Part shown: positions 1-10,629 of the stretch, one piece after another
How the letters are laid out: each line of letters begins with the position of its first letter
Numbering within the stretch: the first letter of the stretch is position 1
NCBI GenBank assembly: GCA_039105265.1
Contig: JAPFFF010000004.1
Coordinates: 7,731,501 to 7,795,500 of the forward strand
Direction: 5' to 3'
From: Tritrichomonas musculus
Lineage: Eukaryota; Parabasalia; Tritrichomonadida; Tritrichomonadidae
DNA length: 64,000 bases
Notes under the pieces: generated by a model
The model's input: only the letters and a program-made list of their open reading frames with translations
Told to the model about the DNA's origin: nothing
The model's database searches: none
Position numbers and translations under genes: made by a program

Positions 1-321
1 CAAATTCAAATTCAATGAAAATGCACTATCAGCTATATTGATTTTGATATCTCTTCCTTCAAATGGAAGATTTTGTAAATTCGTGCACAATGAAAATGAT
101 TTTGGTAAAGAAATAAACCGAATTTGTCGACATTCATGAAATGATTGTTCACTAAATAGAATAAAATTCCTTGAAATCCTTGTTTGAATGATTCAAAAAA
201 ATCTTTTTGAATTATTTTAAAATTTTTTTAAAATTTTTCGATTAACGATTTACAATTATTAGGTTAAGAAAAAAATAATTTTTTTGTTAACTTTTCCACT
301 ATTCAAGAAAAATAACGTAAA
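1..321. other. AT-rich left edge with a diverged partial repeat
   Basis: No gene is supported here. Bases 1 to about 71 closely resemble 1477 to about 1549, where the tail of a Sel1-repeat pseudogene lies on the minus strand. The left edge may therefore hold the end of a related decayed copy whose body is outside the window. The rest is A/T-rich leader of the kinase-like gene at 322. Confidence 0.5.
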
Positions 322-1254
322 ATGTTGAAAAAGAAGCAAACAGGTATACCAAATATCTCACTTGAAAAATATGTCCCGATTGAAAAAATACAATGCAATT
401 CTGAGTTCACGGTATTTTTGACGGAAGATCGAGAAAACAAAGATAAATTTTTCTCCAAGGTTTTTCATTTGCAAGATAAATCAACAGGAAACTTAGCCAA
501 ACAAATTGAAAATGATAAAGATGACATTATCTTCGACAAAATTGGCTATTCGTCACAAGATTTTGAAGGAAATAACAATTTAACAATTCTTTATAGAATT
601 AAAAAACGATTTCAACTTACCAATATCATTGGATCCGATCTTATTGATAATACAATAAAACAAACCATTCTTATTGGACTTATTCGATATATTTATGAAA
701 TCCATAATAATAATAATAATAATGATAATGATTTAGATCAAGAACCAGGTTCACATTTTATTACACCATCACAGGTTTTCCTTGATAATGAATTCCATAT
801 AAATTCAGTCATAATTGGCACACCACATCATCCAAAAGGTTGCTTTTCTTACATGGACCCTTCCATTCCACATTACATTGCTCCATCAGATCAGGCAAAT
901 GATGATGAATGCACGGAATCTAGAGGTGAAAAAGATGAAATTTACTCTTTTGCATTGATTATGTTCCAACTGCTGACAGGTACCAAAGAATTTTTTGACA
1001 AAAACAAAAGTAGCTTTGATGTTTTCGACATGGCTTCAGAAGGTGTCCGTCCTGTTTCTGACATTTCTATTAAAAAACCGCTGATGGACTTGATTGAAGC
1101 ATGCTGGTCGTGTGATCCTGATGTTCGGCCTACTTCGAGAGAAATCTTCGAAAAGCTTGCTTTTGATCAAGATTACTACCTTGACAATATTAATATCGAA
1201 AAGCTAAAATCATATATAGATTATTTACAGAATGAAAAAAATCTTTTTGGATAA
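322..1254 (+). CDS. TKL-like pseudokinase
   Basis: This 310-residue protein keeps the C-lobe pattern of the large trichomonad tyrosine-kinase-like family: DEIYSFALIMFQLLTG (subdomain IX), EGVRP, then ACWSCDPDVRPTSREIFEKL (subdomain XI). The N-lobe and catalytic parts are degenerate. Where HRDLKxxN is expected the protein reads HFITPSQVFLDNEFH, and no DFG is visible. It is probably catalytically dead and acts, if at all, as a scaffold or binding domain. The middle contains an Asn-rich run from AAT repeats. The ATG at 322 follows an A-rich leader and is the first in frame. A decayed minus-strand Sel1 gene follows; kinase-Sel1 pairings are common in these genomes. The family call is fairly sure; inactivity is inferred from missing motifs. 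Confidence 0.72.
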   Translation: MLKKKQTGIPNISLEKYVPIEKIQCNSEFTVFLTEDRENKDKFFSKVFHLQDKSTGNLAKQIENDKDDIIFDKIGYSSQDFEGNNNLTILYRIKKRFQLTNIIGSDLIDNTIKQTILIGLIRYIYEIHNNNNNNDNDLDQEPGSHFITPSQVFLDNEFHINSVIIGTPHHPKGCFSYMDPSIPHYIAPSDQANDDECTESRGEKDEIYSFALIMFQLLTGTKEFFDKNKSSFDVFDMASEGVRPVSDISIKKPLMDLIEACWSCDPDVRPTSREIFEKLAFDQDYYLDNINIEKLKSYIDYLQNEKNLFG

Positions 1255-1487
1255 AAATATGCTAACACTTAATTTTTGTATTTATAAATTAATTTAAATT
1301 TCTGAATAGCTTTACTTAATATACTTCATAAATATTCTCATAAATGAGAAATAATTTAATATGAAGTGCCTCTTCTCCAAATGATGTTTTATTACCAAAA
1401 ATTGCTAATTTTGTTAATATGAACATGAATAAAAACAAAATGAATATTTCCCATTTATTTGTTGCTTTTATTATAACAAATTCAAAT

Positions 1488-2196
1488 TCAATAAAAATGT
1501 ACTCTAAACAATATTGATTTTGATATCTCTTCCTTCAATTGGAAGATTGACTCTTTCTGCATATATTTAAATGTTCGAAAGATTGAACATGGTAACAGGA
1601 TCATTCTTTTGTCGAATGGCTTCTTCAAAATATTCAATCGCCAAGCCAATTTTCGGTTGAATTTTATCATAAAAACCATTTTTTATATTTACTCCAAAAT
1701 TATTTTTTGCATATTCATTATTAAACGATGATCCTTCCTTGTAATAATGGATAGCATTTTCAATATACTGATCAACATATTTCCCTTCATGAAATAAGAA
1801 ACCAACATTGAAGTGAGCTAACATACACCTGCTTTTGGAAGAAAGCATCAAATAATATTGTCCTTTTTTTTGCATTTTCTAAATCATATTTAATAGTAAA
1901 AAAAAAAAAAAAAAAAAAGAATCCAAGAAGAAATTGAGCAAAAGCATTATTTTTATGTGCAGCGAGTGTAACATATCTTTTGAAATATGTTTGCCTACAT
2001 AATAAATATCTTCCGAATTTGAAATGAAACAGATAAATTTGTTAATATTTTTAGAAAAATAATATTCTGAACAATATTCTATTTCAATTAAAAATTGAGA
2101 ATTAGGATGATTTGAGCTATAAGAATTTGAAAAAATTTGATTCATGTTTTCACATGAATAAAACATAGCTTTGTTCTGATTTGTTAACGAATTCAA
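1488..2196 (-). pseudogene. Decayed Sel1-repeat protein gene
   Basis: On the minus strand 1567-1875 encodes Sel1-like repeats, recognisable from AIHYYKEGSSFNNEYAKNNF and GLAIEYFEEAIRQKND, the paired-helix pattern with conserved A, Y and G positions. A stop ends this frame near 1567 and related sequence continues in another frame to about 1488. Upstream, 1879-2196 encodes a Ser/Asn-rich stretch that continues toward the repeats but is separated from them by a 20-bp homopolymer run and a frame break. Sel1 proteins are soluble helical scaffolds that bind partner proteins. At least two disruptions make this a probable pseudogene; homopolymer sequencing error could explain one of them. Confidence 0.6.
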
Positions 2197-2733
2197 CAGT
2201 GAATCATGGAAATTAAGAGGAGAAAATTGAGAGAAAAAATTGTAAAGTTCTCAATTTATTTAAAATTAAATTGATATATCTCTTAATATGCAATATTTAT
2301 TAATAATATTATTGGCTTAAATGATTAAAGTATAAAAATTATATTACATATCAAAATATATTTTAATAATATTCAATATTGATAAAAACTTTTTTTTCGT
2401 TAATTATAAATGGTTTATATTCAACTTTTTGAACATAAAAATTTTAATGGAGAATAAACAAATTAAAATTCTTATGTTATATCGCAAGTATATTGAAAAT
2501 AGTGCCTTTTTCATATATACAAAAGGCATCTATTGAAAAAGTGGGGCAGAAAAAAACGATATTCCTTTTTTCTCAATCATTTTATTTTTATTTTATTCAT
2601 ATAAAAATATGTATATATAATATTTTTTAAATATATAAATATAATAATTCAATAAAAATATTTATAATTAAAGAAGATATTTTTTAAATATAGTTTTGTA
2701 TTGATTTCAATAGTTTATTAAATAGCATTTTCA
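2197..2733. other. AT-rich intergenic region
   Basis: I see no gene or structured repeat. It is A/T-rich sequence between two opposite-strand loci and presumably contains the promoter of the gene starting at 2734, whose ATG directly follows TTTTCA. Confidence 0.5.
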
Positions 2734-3495
2734 ATGTTTGCTGAACTTGTAGCGCTATACCACATTTTTAAATTTAATTTAATAATCAATGCAATACTTC
2801 ACGGAGGTCTCACCTTTGCAATTATTAAAGGCTTTATAATAGCATTAATTCAATGGAGTCTTGCTCATCAAAGTGTTGCCGCGCTTCTTGCATGTAGTAT
2901 TTTCTTAGCGACGAATGGTAAAGGTAATAATTCAAAAGACCTCAACGGCATTTTCAATTATTTTCAAAACAAAACATCAAATCATATTGAAAAAGAAATT
3001 AATTTTTATTCTTCATCAACATACAATATAAATTGCCGACCACGAAATGTTGCATTATTTGGCCAACAAGATAAATTTTTCTTATCCCTTAATTTTCCAA
3101 ACAGTTGGATTTTATTTGATTTTAGAGATCACAAAATTTTACCAACAAATTACACGATCAGAACAATCAGCTATTTCGACGAGATTCACGGTTCTAGACA
3201 TCTTAAAAGCTGGATTGTTGAAGGCTCTTCAGATAATGAAAATTGGGAAATTATTGATGAACAACTAAATTGTGAGTACCTCAGAAAAAATGATGCATTT
3301 ACATTCAACATTGATGAGAATAAATCAAAAGAATTCAATTTCATTAGATTAACACAAACAGATAAAAATTGGGAGGATGACGACTATCTAGCAATTGAGT
3401 CATTTGAAATTTTTGGCGTTTTGGATTTCCTCAATTTATATCAAAAAGCAAAATCTTACTTTAATAAGATTTCAAGTTTTTTTAAATTTAAGTAA
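2734..3495 (+). CDS. F5/8 type C (discoidin) domain protein, short form
   Basis: The protein has 253 residues. Residues 1-60 are hydrophobic, with at least one likely membrane segment (around ILHGGLTFAIIKGFIIALIQ and VAALLACSIFLA). From about residue 95 there is an F5/8C-type beta sandwich, seen as WILFDFRDHKILPTNYTIRT, then HLKSWIVEGSSDNENWEIIDE and a closing FNFIRLTQT...LAIESFEIFGV. The same blocks occur in the larger relatives at 16570 and 19846, which have a helical N-terminus instead. Discoidin-fold domains bind carbohydrates or lipids. The different N-terminus suggests domain shuffling. Residues 235-253 are basic and aromatic. Family membership is clear; localisation is inferred. Confidence 0.75.
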   Translation: MFAELVALYHIFKFNLIINAILHGGLTFAIIKGFIIALIQWSLAHQSVAALLACSIFLATNGKGNNSKDLNGIFNYFQNKTSNHIEKEINFYSSSTYNINCRPRNVALFGQQDKFFLSLNFPNSWILFDFRDHKILPTNYTIRTISYFDEIHGSRHLKSWIVEGSSDNENWEIIDEQLNCEYLRKNDAFTFNIDENKSKEFNFIRLTQTDKNWEDDDYLAIESFEIFGVLDFLNLYQKAKSYFNKISSFFKFK

Positions 3496-3665
3496 AAAAA
3501 ATGAACTGATCTGAGTTTTTTTTTGGCATAGAATGAAATATAAAATAGTTATTTTTTCACAATATCATAATTTTTTTTATTCATCATAAAATATTTGGCG
3601 TAAGTGAAACTAAAAAACTTGCATTATTTCGATGAGTGCAGAAATCAATGATTTTGTTGGCACTT

Positions 3666-3954
3666 GTATTAAAAATAAGATAAATAATATAATAACTATT
3701 TTGAAAAGTTTTTTAATTTCCAATTTTGGTCATCAAAATCAAATGTTTCATCAATAACAGATTTTGATGGTGTTTGACATAATTCATCATAAAAATCGGG
3801 ATGATTTTGCTTTTGCATCATAATTAATTCTTTTAATTATTTCTTCAGCCTCTTTATTTCCATTTCTTGCTGCCTTTTCGAAGTACTTTTCTGATACAAA
3901 CAAAGCGACATTTGGATTTTCAATTGCTTCCAATGTATAACGTATTTCCCTGTA
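3666..3954. repeat. Direct repeat, left copy (235 bp exact plus diverged flank)
   Basis: Bases 3720-3954 are identical to 6377-6611 as far as I can compare. A more diverged extension reaches back to about 3666 (matching about 6312). The repeat carries the minus-strand 3' end of the Sel1 gene whose longer remnant is at 6444-7310, so this copy is an orphan gene tail. Confidence 0.85.
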
Positions 3955-3959
3955 TAATA

Positions 3960-6249
3960 ATGACTAATAATTATATTTTCATGAATGCAATTTCAAATTA
4001 TAAAAAGAAAAATAAAGAAATTCAAGAAACACCATTAGAATTTATTGACAAACAAGATAATCTCGAAGAGAATTTTCTTAATTTCCAAATATCATTTCAA
4101 GAAAATAAAATAGCAGACGATAAGTACGAATTTAAATTATTGCTTCATTTCATTGCAAGTATATCAGATAACCATTATCGAGAATCGAATTTTTTTGACA
4201 AAATTGAAAAAATATTAATTAATTTCCAAGAAGAAATAAAAAATAATTATTCAAATAAAGAAATTTTTAATATATTTAAAAACAACAAGCGAATTCTTCT
4301 TTTTCTTTTTGAATAAAAAACTGTTAAATTTGATCAATCAATTCGTAATGCAATATCAACTGACGAGTACTCCAAAAAATCTTATTTACAATATTTTTCA
4401 CCAGAATTTGATTTTAATACACCATTACCAGAAGATTATGAAGAAAATAGAAAAAGAGGTGAAAATGAGCATTTCATTTATACATTAATTCAAAAAGATT
4501 CAATTGAAGACTTCATAACTTTTGTTAACAAAACTAATTATTCACTCAAATCAACAATTTAGCCATCAATATTTGAAACAAACTCAGTTTTCTATGGGTC
4601 TGTTCAAATATTCAAATATTTACGATTAATCGAAATCCAGAAATCATTCATCTTCTTGAAGAAGACAAAATTTAGCCAGAAATCGAAGTTAAAACAAAAT
4701 CTTATTATAATACAAAGAAGGAAAAAGTTGTTTCATATGAAGAATGTTATTTTAGATCAATCCAATTTCATCACAATGAAGTGAAGGAATATATTGAAAA
4801 TAATTATTAAAAAAATTATGATTCTTATTCACGTAAAGTGTTATTGCAGAGCATTAAATACCAAAATTTCGGGTTTTTTGAAGAAAATAATTTGAAAAAT
4901 AATTTATAATCAGTTTTCCACCAACTTTACAAATATGATTATTTTTATATTATTAAAACAATCATTGAAAATATGGAAATTGACATAAATTCAATTGAAG
5001 ATAATAAAACAGCATTGTTAATTGCAGTTGAAATTGAAGATTTAGTTCGACTTTTTCTATCAAATGAAAAAATTGATATAAATCTTTCAAAAGAATATTT
5101 AACAATAAATGAATATGAAAATAAATATTCAGAGAAAATTGCACCATTTTATCTTGCTGTTGAAAAAGAAAATCTTGGAATTATTAAATTATTTTTAAAA
5201 CATGAAAAAATTGATATAAATTGCATAAATAAAGTTGTTTCTTAAATTGAACAAGAGGGAGGAACAGAAGATGAAGATGATGATGAATATGGTAAATGTG
5301 ATGCACAAGAACGTAGCGCTGATTTATATGAACCTATGAATAACTCAGAAGAATATAGATATCCTTCAATAAAAACAATAAAAAATGACCAAAAAACGCC
5401 ACTTTATCTAGCTATTGAAAAAGGAGATATTGAAAATATTCAATTTTTGTTAGAAAATGAAAAAATTGATCTAAATGTTATAAATAAAATAGAAACCAAA
5501 ACAGATGAATGTTATGAAAAATTCAACAGATAAAAACATTGAAATACTATTGGATGGTCTGTTAGTACAACTAAAAAAGAAGAAGAAACTGCGTTTTATC
5601 TAGCAGTTGAAAAAAGAAATCTTGAATTAATTAAAAAAATGCTATCAAATGAAAAAGTTGATATTAACATTGTTAAAAAATCAGAAACAAAAATTAATGA
5701 TGATAAAGATGCTTATGTCGAAGCAACAGATAGTGAAATACAAGAAACAATAGAAACTGAATTCAAAACAGCATTATATTTTGCAGTTGAAAATGAAAAA
5801 CTTGAACTTTTAAATCTTTTATTGTCAAATGAAAGTATTTATGTTAATTTTGCTTTCAAATCAGATGAATATTATAGACTTGCTTATTATGATGTAAATA
5901 GAATGGAGCATTAATATACAGTTGAAAAAACGCCATTTTATCTCGCAGTTGAATATAAAAATATTGAATTTATAAAACTTTTATTACAAAATAAAAATAT
6001 TGATATAAATAAAAATTATATAAAAAGCAATGTTCATGATAAATATGATGAAGATGGTGAAAAATGCAGTACTGAGGAATACAAAAAAAAAGATCTCCGT
6101 TACATTTAGCTGTCTATAATAACAATGTCGACATCGTCAAAATTTTATTAAATCAAAAGAATATTGATTTAAATGCAAAAGATAATGATGGAAAAACTCC
6201 AATTGAATTGACAAACAATAAGAAAATATTAAATTTGTTCAATAAATGA
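3960..6249 (+). pseudogene. Decayed DUF3447/ankyrin-repeat protein gene
   Basis: A start ATG at 3960 opens a typical DUF3447-like N-terminus (acidic helical region, then a block ending NIFKNNKRILLFLF). Ankyrin repeats follow, scattered over three frames. I count about seven, each with the pattern T/A-x-L-x-AVE-x...LLL-x-NEKIDIN. The last complete one ends with DNDGKTPIELTNNKKILNL and the stop at 6247-6249. In-frame stops and frameshifts occur throughout, including near 4314, 4561 and 5245, so the gene is broken many times. Ankyrin repeats bind proteins; this family is greatly expanded in trichomonads. The locus is bracketed by the two copies of an exact 235-bp repeat. Confidence 0.75.
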
Positions 6250-6376
6250 TCAAATTTAACTTATCTAAAAACTTGATCATTTTTGGTTGTTTTGCAATGA
6301 TTTTTCAGGTATTTATATTAAAAAAAGATAAATAATATAATAATATAATAACTATTATGAAATGTTTTTTTATTTA

Positions 6377-6611
6377 CCAATTTTGGTCATCAAAATCAAA
6401 TGTTTCATCAATAACAGATTTTGATGGTGTTTGACATAATTCATCATAAAAATCGGGATGATTTTGCTTTTGCATCATAATTAATTCTTTTAATTATTTC
6501 TTCAGCCTCTTTATTTCCATTTCTTGCTGCCTTTTCGAAGTACTTTTCTGATACAAACAAAGCGACATTTGGATTTTCAATTGCTTCCAATGTATAACGT
6601 ATTTCCCTGTA
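6377..6611. repeat. Direct repeat, right copy (235 bp exact)
   Basis: This copy matches 3720-3954 with an offset of 2657 bp. It lies in place as the 3' end of the minus-strand Sel1 pseudogene, so it is probably the source copy. Identity stops abruptly at the shared CCCTGTA. Confidence 0.85.
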
Positions 6612-7310
6612 AAATTTATTGCTTTTTCCATCAATTTTCTGAATGATATTTTTAGCTTTTTTCAGTTGATTATAAAATTCAGTTAAACCGATTTCTTTTT
6701 GAGATATTTTCAGCATTATGTTTGCGAATTGAAACATCGATGAAACAATGCCTTTGTCTGCAGCAATTTTGAAGTAAATGGCAGCCATTATGATATTTGA
6801 CTCTATTCCAATTCCATTTTTGTAATAGACAGCAAGAATGTTGAATGCATGAGCACAGCCCAAATCAGCAGAAATGTCTGCCAATTTGAATGCAATTTGT
6901 TGTGACTCTTGATTTTGTTCATTTGAAAAAATCATTGACAACAAGTAAAATGAAGTTTTATCACCGAGTAATGCTGCTGCCTTCAAATATTTAATTGCAT
7001 AAAAATAATCTTCTTAGATGTTTAGTGTGACTTCTTTGTCTCCCATGCAGAATTGGTATCCAACATTAAACAAAAGTTTTTTAACTTGTTTAATGTTTTC
7101 ATTATCAACAGAAATCAAATATCTTTCAGCTAACTTGATGTCTTCTTTAATGTTCTTTGATATTGACTCATTGTTAATTATTTCTTCAATTGTCATTTTT
7201 GGTTGTTTTGCATTTTTTGGATATTTTTCTGTGGTGATTGAATTGATATAATCAATGTCGATTTTTTGATTTCGTGGCTTGATTATCAATCCAAACTTAT
7301 GCAAAAAACA
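6444..7310 (-). pseudogene. Sel1-repeat gene with an in-frame stop and no start
   Basis: The minus strand reads through Sel1-like repeats: IKYLKAAALLGDKTSFYLLS, then FKLADISADLGCAHAFNILA with YYKNGIGIE, then AAIYFKIAADKGIVSSMFQF, and a C-terminal EKYFEKAARNGNKEAEEIIK. A single in-frame TAA at 7014-7016 separates the N-terminal part (7017-7304) from the repeats; sequence on both sides stays in the same frame. No ATG precedes the N-terminal part in frame, and a stop lies at about 7311. The gene is therefore likely inactive. Its 3' end was duplicated to 3720-3954. The repeat family is clear; any kinase-type partner domain is missing. Confidence 0.7.
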
Positions 7311-7563
7311 TCACAATAATTCACTCTTAACCAAGCACGAGAATAAAATAAAAATAAGTCTTTATTACTCTTTGAAAGAATTATTAAATATTGCTTTATT
7401 TGTTAAAATATATTGTGATGTTTTTTTTTTGCAATTAGTATTTCATGTTTTTTTATTATTAATAATAAGAAAACTACATGCTACTTTTATTAAAAATATG
7501 GAATTGATTACTCTTTATCTCAACATAAATAAATAAATATAATATAATATAATATAATTTTTT

Positions 7564-8748
7564 TTAAAAGATAGAGTTATTATATACAGTATTATAAACA
7601 AGTTCAATTATTGGATTCTGATAAATCATTTTAAAATGTAATCCGGAAGGTTTACTTTCTCTTATATCATAACAATGAGTATTATGATAATATTTATCGC
7701 AATATTTCCTAATACCTTCTGCATTCACTGTTCCATCACCTTCGCCATAAATATCTTCATATTTATTAGAATTCCAATCTTTTAATCTAAAAGCAGTTGG
7801 CGTATTTTGTCCCGAATTATAAATAATATAAAGAGGCGCTTTTGTTCTATTTGGAAATTGTGAAAAGAATTTCTGGTTAAGTCGAAGAAGGTTGATTGCG
7901 TCACAATTTATTCTTTCATTGTCAATTAAAAATTGAGTGAATTCTTCGTTTTTTATCTCTTGATTATCAGGTGTATAACAAACTGTTTTATTTGGATACA
8001 TTTCCCAATTGAGATAGTGAATGTGGACTGCGCCCATTCCTTCGAGTGCCTCGGAAAGATAATGATTTTTAATGCCGGATACTTGACGAGTCCATGAAAT
8101 TGACATTGATTCGATTGCACCTCCGAAAGATGGCGAAAGAGCAATTCCTTTTTCTATATATTTATCTACCCATTCTTGTGGAGGTCCATTTGCAAGGAAA
8201 TGCTGAATTGAATAACCGCCAAAGCTATGACCAAATAAAACAACTTTTTGATTTGTTTTTTTATAAACTTCTTCAATCAATGAAATTAAACGAGGATGAA
8301 ATACTTTTGAATTTTGTGCTAGTCCCATTCTCCAATCAAGCGGGGCCCCGAAGATATCGGCTCCTTCTTGATATCCCATCTTCTTAAAATATTTTAGCAT
8401 CGTGCTATAGTAAGGTAAAATAGAGTAGTTTGAAAGGAATTTGTCAATATATGAGATTCCATTGAAAGTGCCAAAATCAATTACGTCAACTTCAGAATTT
8501 GGATGTGATATCTGTTCATCTGTCTTTGGATCGTAAAATATTTTGAGCCATTGCGCTACACAATTAAAAATTGGTGGAATGAAATAAAATTCATTTACCT
8601 AAAGTGGTTTATTTTCTAATGATTTTGGGCAATACCACTGGTGCCCGAGATTTTTTCCTGTCATTTTTAAAACAGATGCATATGTGCCTGGAATAAAAAT
8701 AACAGGTTTTAATGATGATGCAAATGGCTGAAGAAAAAAGATAAACAT
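7564..8748 (-). pseudogene. LCAT/PDAT-like secreted lipase interrupted by one in-frame TAG
   Basis: A start at 8748 gives a signal peptide (MFIFFLQPFASS) followed by KPVIFIPGTYAS, the lid-strand opening typical of lecithin:cholesterol acyltransferase-like enzymes. An in-frame TAG at 8599-8601 interrupts the frame, and homologous sequence continues in the same frame on the other side. The downstream part has the nucleophile elbow GHSFGG, a likely catalytic Asp in YGEGDGTVNAEG and a likely His in SGLHFKMIY, in the order expected for the Ser-Asp-His triad of this family (close to lysosomal phospholipase A2). GAPLDWRMG is another family hallmark. Apart from the stop the gene looks complete. It could be a fresh pseudogene, a read-through gene or a base error. 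An ATG further upstream (8820) would lengthen the N-terminus, but the signal peptide favours 8748. Confidence 0.75.
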
Positions 8749-8820
8749 AATAAAAAAATGATTATTTTTATATATTATTCTATTCAAAAAATAATTATAA
8801 ATATAAAAATAATCATTCAA

Positions 8821-9175
8821 AATTTTGGGAGATATTTAAAAAATGACTTTTTATGGTCACTTTTTCTATATCACCTCTTTCAAAATTTCAGAATGTTAAT
8901 TAATTCAATGAAATGATTTAGATTAAAATAAATATAAGATTCTTTTAGCAAATGAAATGGTATTTTTATACATATGCTCTTATTTGAACAATTAATATCA
9001 ATTCAAAAAATAATCGTCAAATTAAATGTCACTTTTTGTTTTTTTATCGTCATTGATTTTAGCATTATTGATATAATTTCTTGTATTTTGCAAGTTGATT
9101 TTTATAAAGAAATTTAAATTAATAAAAAGATCATCATTAATAAAAGTCTTAATATAGTCATTTAATTATTATCAT
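8821..9175. other. AT-rich intergenic region
   Basis: Short A/T-rich spacer with no gene, repeat or fold that I can support. Confidence 0.45.
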
Positions 9176-10165
9176 TTAATAATTTTCAATTCTACTTTGA
9201 TATTCATGAAGTTCATCGAGATTTGTTTTCATTGAGTATTCATTCAGAGCGAATTTATCATTCATAAGAATTTCAACTATTTCATTGAAAGAAGGACGCT
9301 TTTTAGGATCTTCATCCAAGCATTTTTCAATTAAATCAAAGTAATGGTCGGGAATATTACAACTCTTTTCAGGACGAGAGTTTTTAAAAAGGTATTCTCT
9401 TGAATGTAAGTATCTAATCATAAAGTCTGCTTCGTCTGTTGTGTCAGTGAACATAGAATAGACAAACATTCCGAAACCAAAAACATCAATTAATGATGGA
9501 TCGTTTTCTCTGGATTTCAATGTTTCGGGTGCGATTATTGAAGGATCATCACCAACCCCCCACATAACAGTGTAAACCAATTTTACTTTACTTAAATCAA
9601 AATAAGTAATTGAAGGAAGTCTTAATCGAGGCTCAAGTTTATCATCTAAGCATACTTTGCCAAAAAGATTTGGTAAATATGCATTATATGAATGAAGTTT
9701 TTTCATTGTCGATGCAATTCCAAAAATTATTTTGCTTCGAATAGTAGGATTAATAAGTTCGTGCTTTTTACCTCTTGAAACAATATAATCATGATTAAGA
9801 TTTTCAACTCTTTGGATTTTCATTAATTCTGTAATAAATAAAGTGTAATTTCCAAAAGGATCATAATTTTCAAATAATTCTATGATTTTTTCCTTGTTTT
9901 TACTTGTCATTGGTGATTGATATTTAATTACATTAACAGTGCCTGTTAATTTAAATAATATTGGTTTAGGAATTATATCATCAATTTTACCTTCTATATC
10001 ATAATAATCTTCATATATATTTAAGACAACTTCTTCTTTACTTTTTTTATCAATTGCATGAAAAGAATGGCACTGATAATCATTTTTTTTGGGAATTCTC
10101 CCCAAATCAATTTTTGTAAGAATTATAAAATCATTAATATTTACTGAGCTAATAGAAGAATCCAT
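9176..10165 (-). CDS. Protein kinase-like protein, probable pseudokinase
   Basis: This 329-residue protein has a kinase-fold C-lobe: SIIAPETL (APE motif), SLIDVFGFGMFVYSMFTD (subdomain IX), LIEKCLDEDPKKRPSFNEIV (subdomain XI with its Arg). The catalytic loop is replaced by AYLPNLFGKVCLDDKL and the DFG site by TYFDLSKV, so phosphotransfer is unlikely. A Lys-like position in the N-lobe (EEVVLNIYED) is also not conserved. The ATG at 10165 is preceded on its strand by TCAATCTATTAA, matching the trichomonad initiator placed just before start codons. A short C-terminal tail (DELHEYQSRIENY) may be helical. Family call is good; substrate or partner unknown. Confidence 0.72.
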   Translation of the reverse strand: MDSSISSVNINDFIILTKIDLGRIPKKNDYQCHSFHAIDKKSKEEVVLNIYEDYYDIEGKIDDIIPKPILFKLTGTVNVIKYQSPMTSKNKEKIIELFENYDPFGNYTLFITELMKIQRVENLNHDYIVSRGKKHELINPTIRSKIIFGIASTMKKLHSYNAYLPNLFGKVCLDDKLEPRLRLPSITYFDLSKVKLVYTVMWGVGDDPSIIAPETLKSRENDPSLIDVFGFGMFVYSMFTDTTDEADFMIRYLHSREYLFKNSRPEKSCNIPDHYFDLIEKCLDEDPKKRPSFNEIVEILMNDKFALNEYSMKTNLDELHEYQSRIENY

Positions 10166-10629
10166 TTAATAGATTGACTTCTAAAATATTAATTTGGTGG
10201 AAAAATCAAACTTACTTTTTGAATAATAAACGATCAAGATAGGTGAAATGAATTTTCCACTTTCCAATCATTTTCTCAAAATTTTAGTTTCATTTAAAGC
10301 ATCTTTCATTCGAATTCAATTAATTATTACACCTGCAAATTCATTATAAAATAAAATAATTGTGAGAACTCATTAAATAATATTTTCTGAAATACAAAAA
10401 TTTTGTAAGTTCTCATTTAACATCATACAATGATGATGTGATTTACTTCGCAAAAAAGATTTATATTCTTTTTGTTGTTCCAATAAAATATTCATGAATA
10501 TAAATCATTGTTCAATAAAGTTTTCATCATAAGCGGGAAAAAAAAAAAAAAAAAAAAAAATATTTTTATTCTTTTTTTTTAAAAAAAAAAACAAAAAAAA
10601 AAAACTGTATAAAAAAGTAAACTCAACCT
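10166..10629. other. Intergenic region with long A runs
   Basis: A/T-rich spacer between two kinase genes. It contains a long poly-A run around 10539-10560 and a second A/T-run block to 10603. Nothing else is recognisable. Confidence 0.5.

Noticed and set aside
8749-8820. Longer N-terminus for the lipase
   Set aside because: The internal Met at 8748 begins a typical signal peptide; the upstream 24 residues are Tyr/Asn-rich AT noise.
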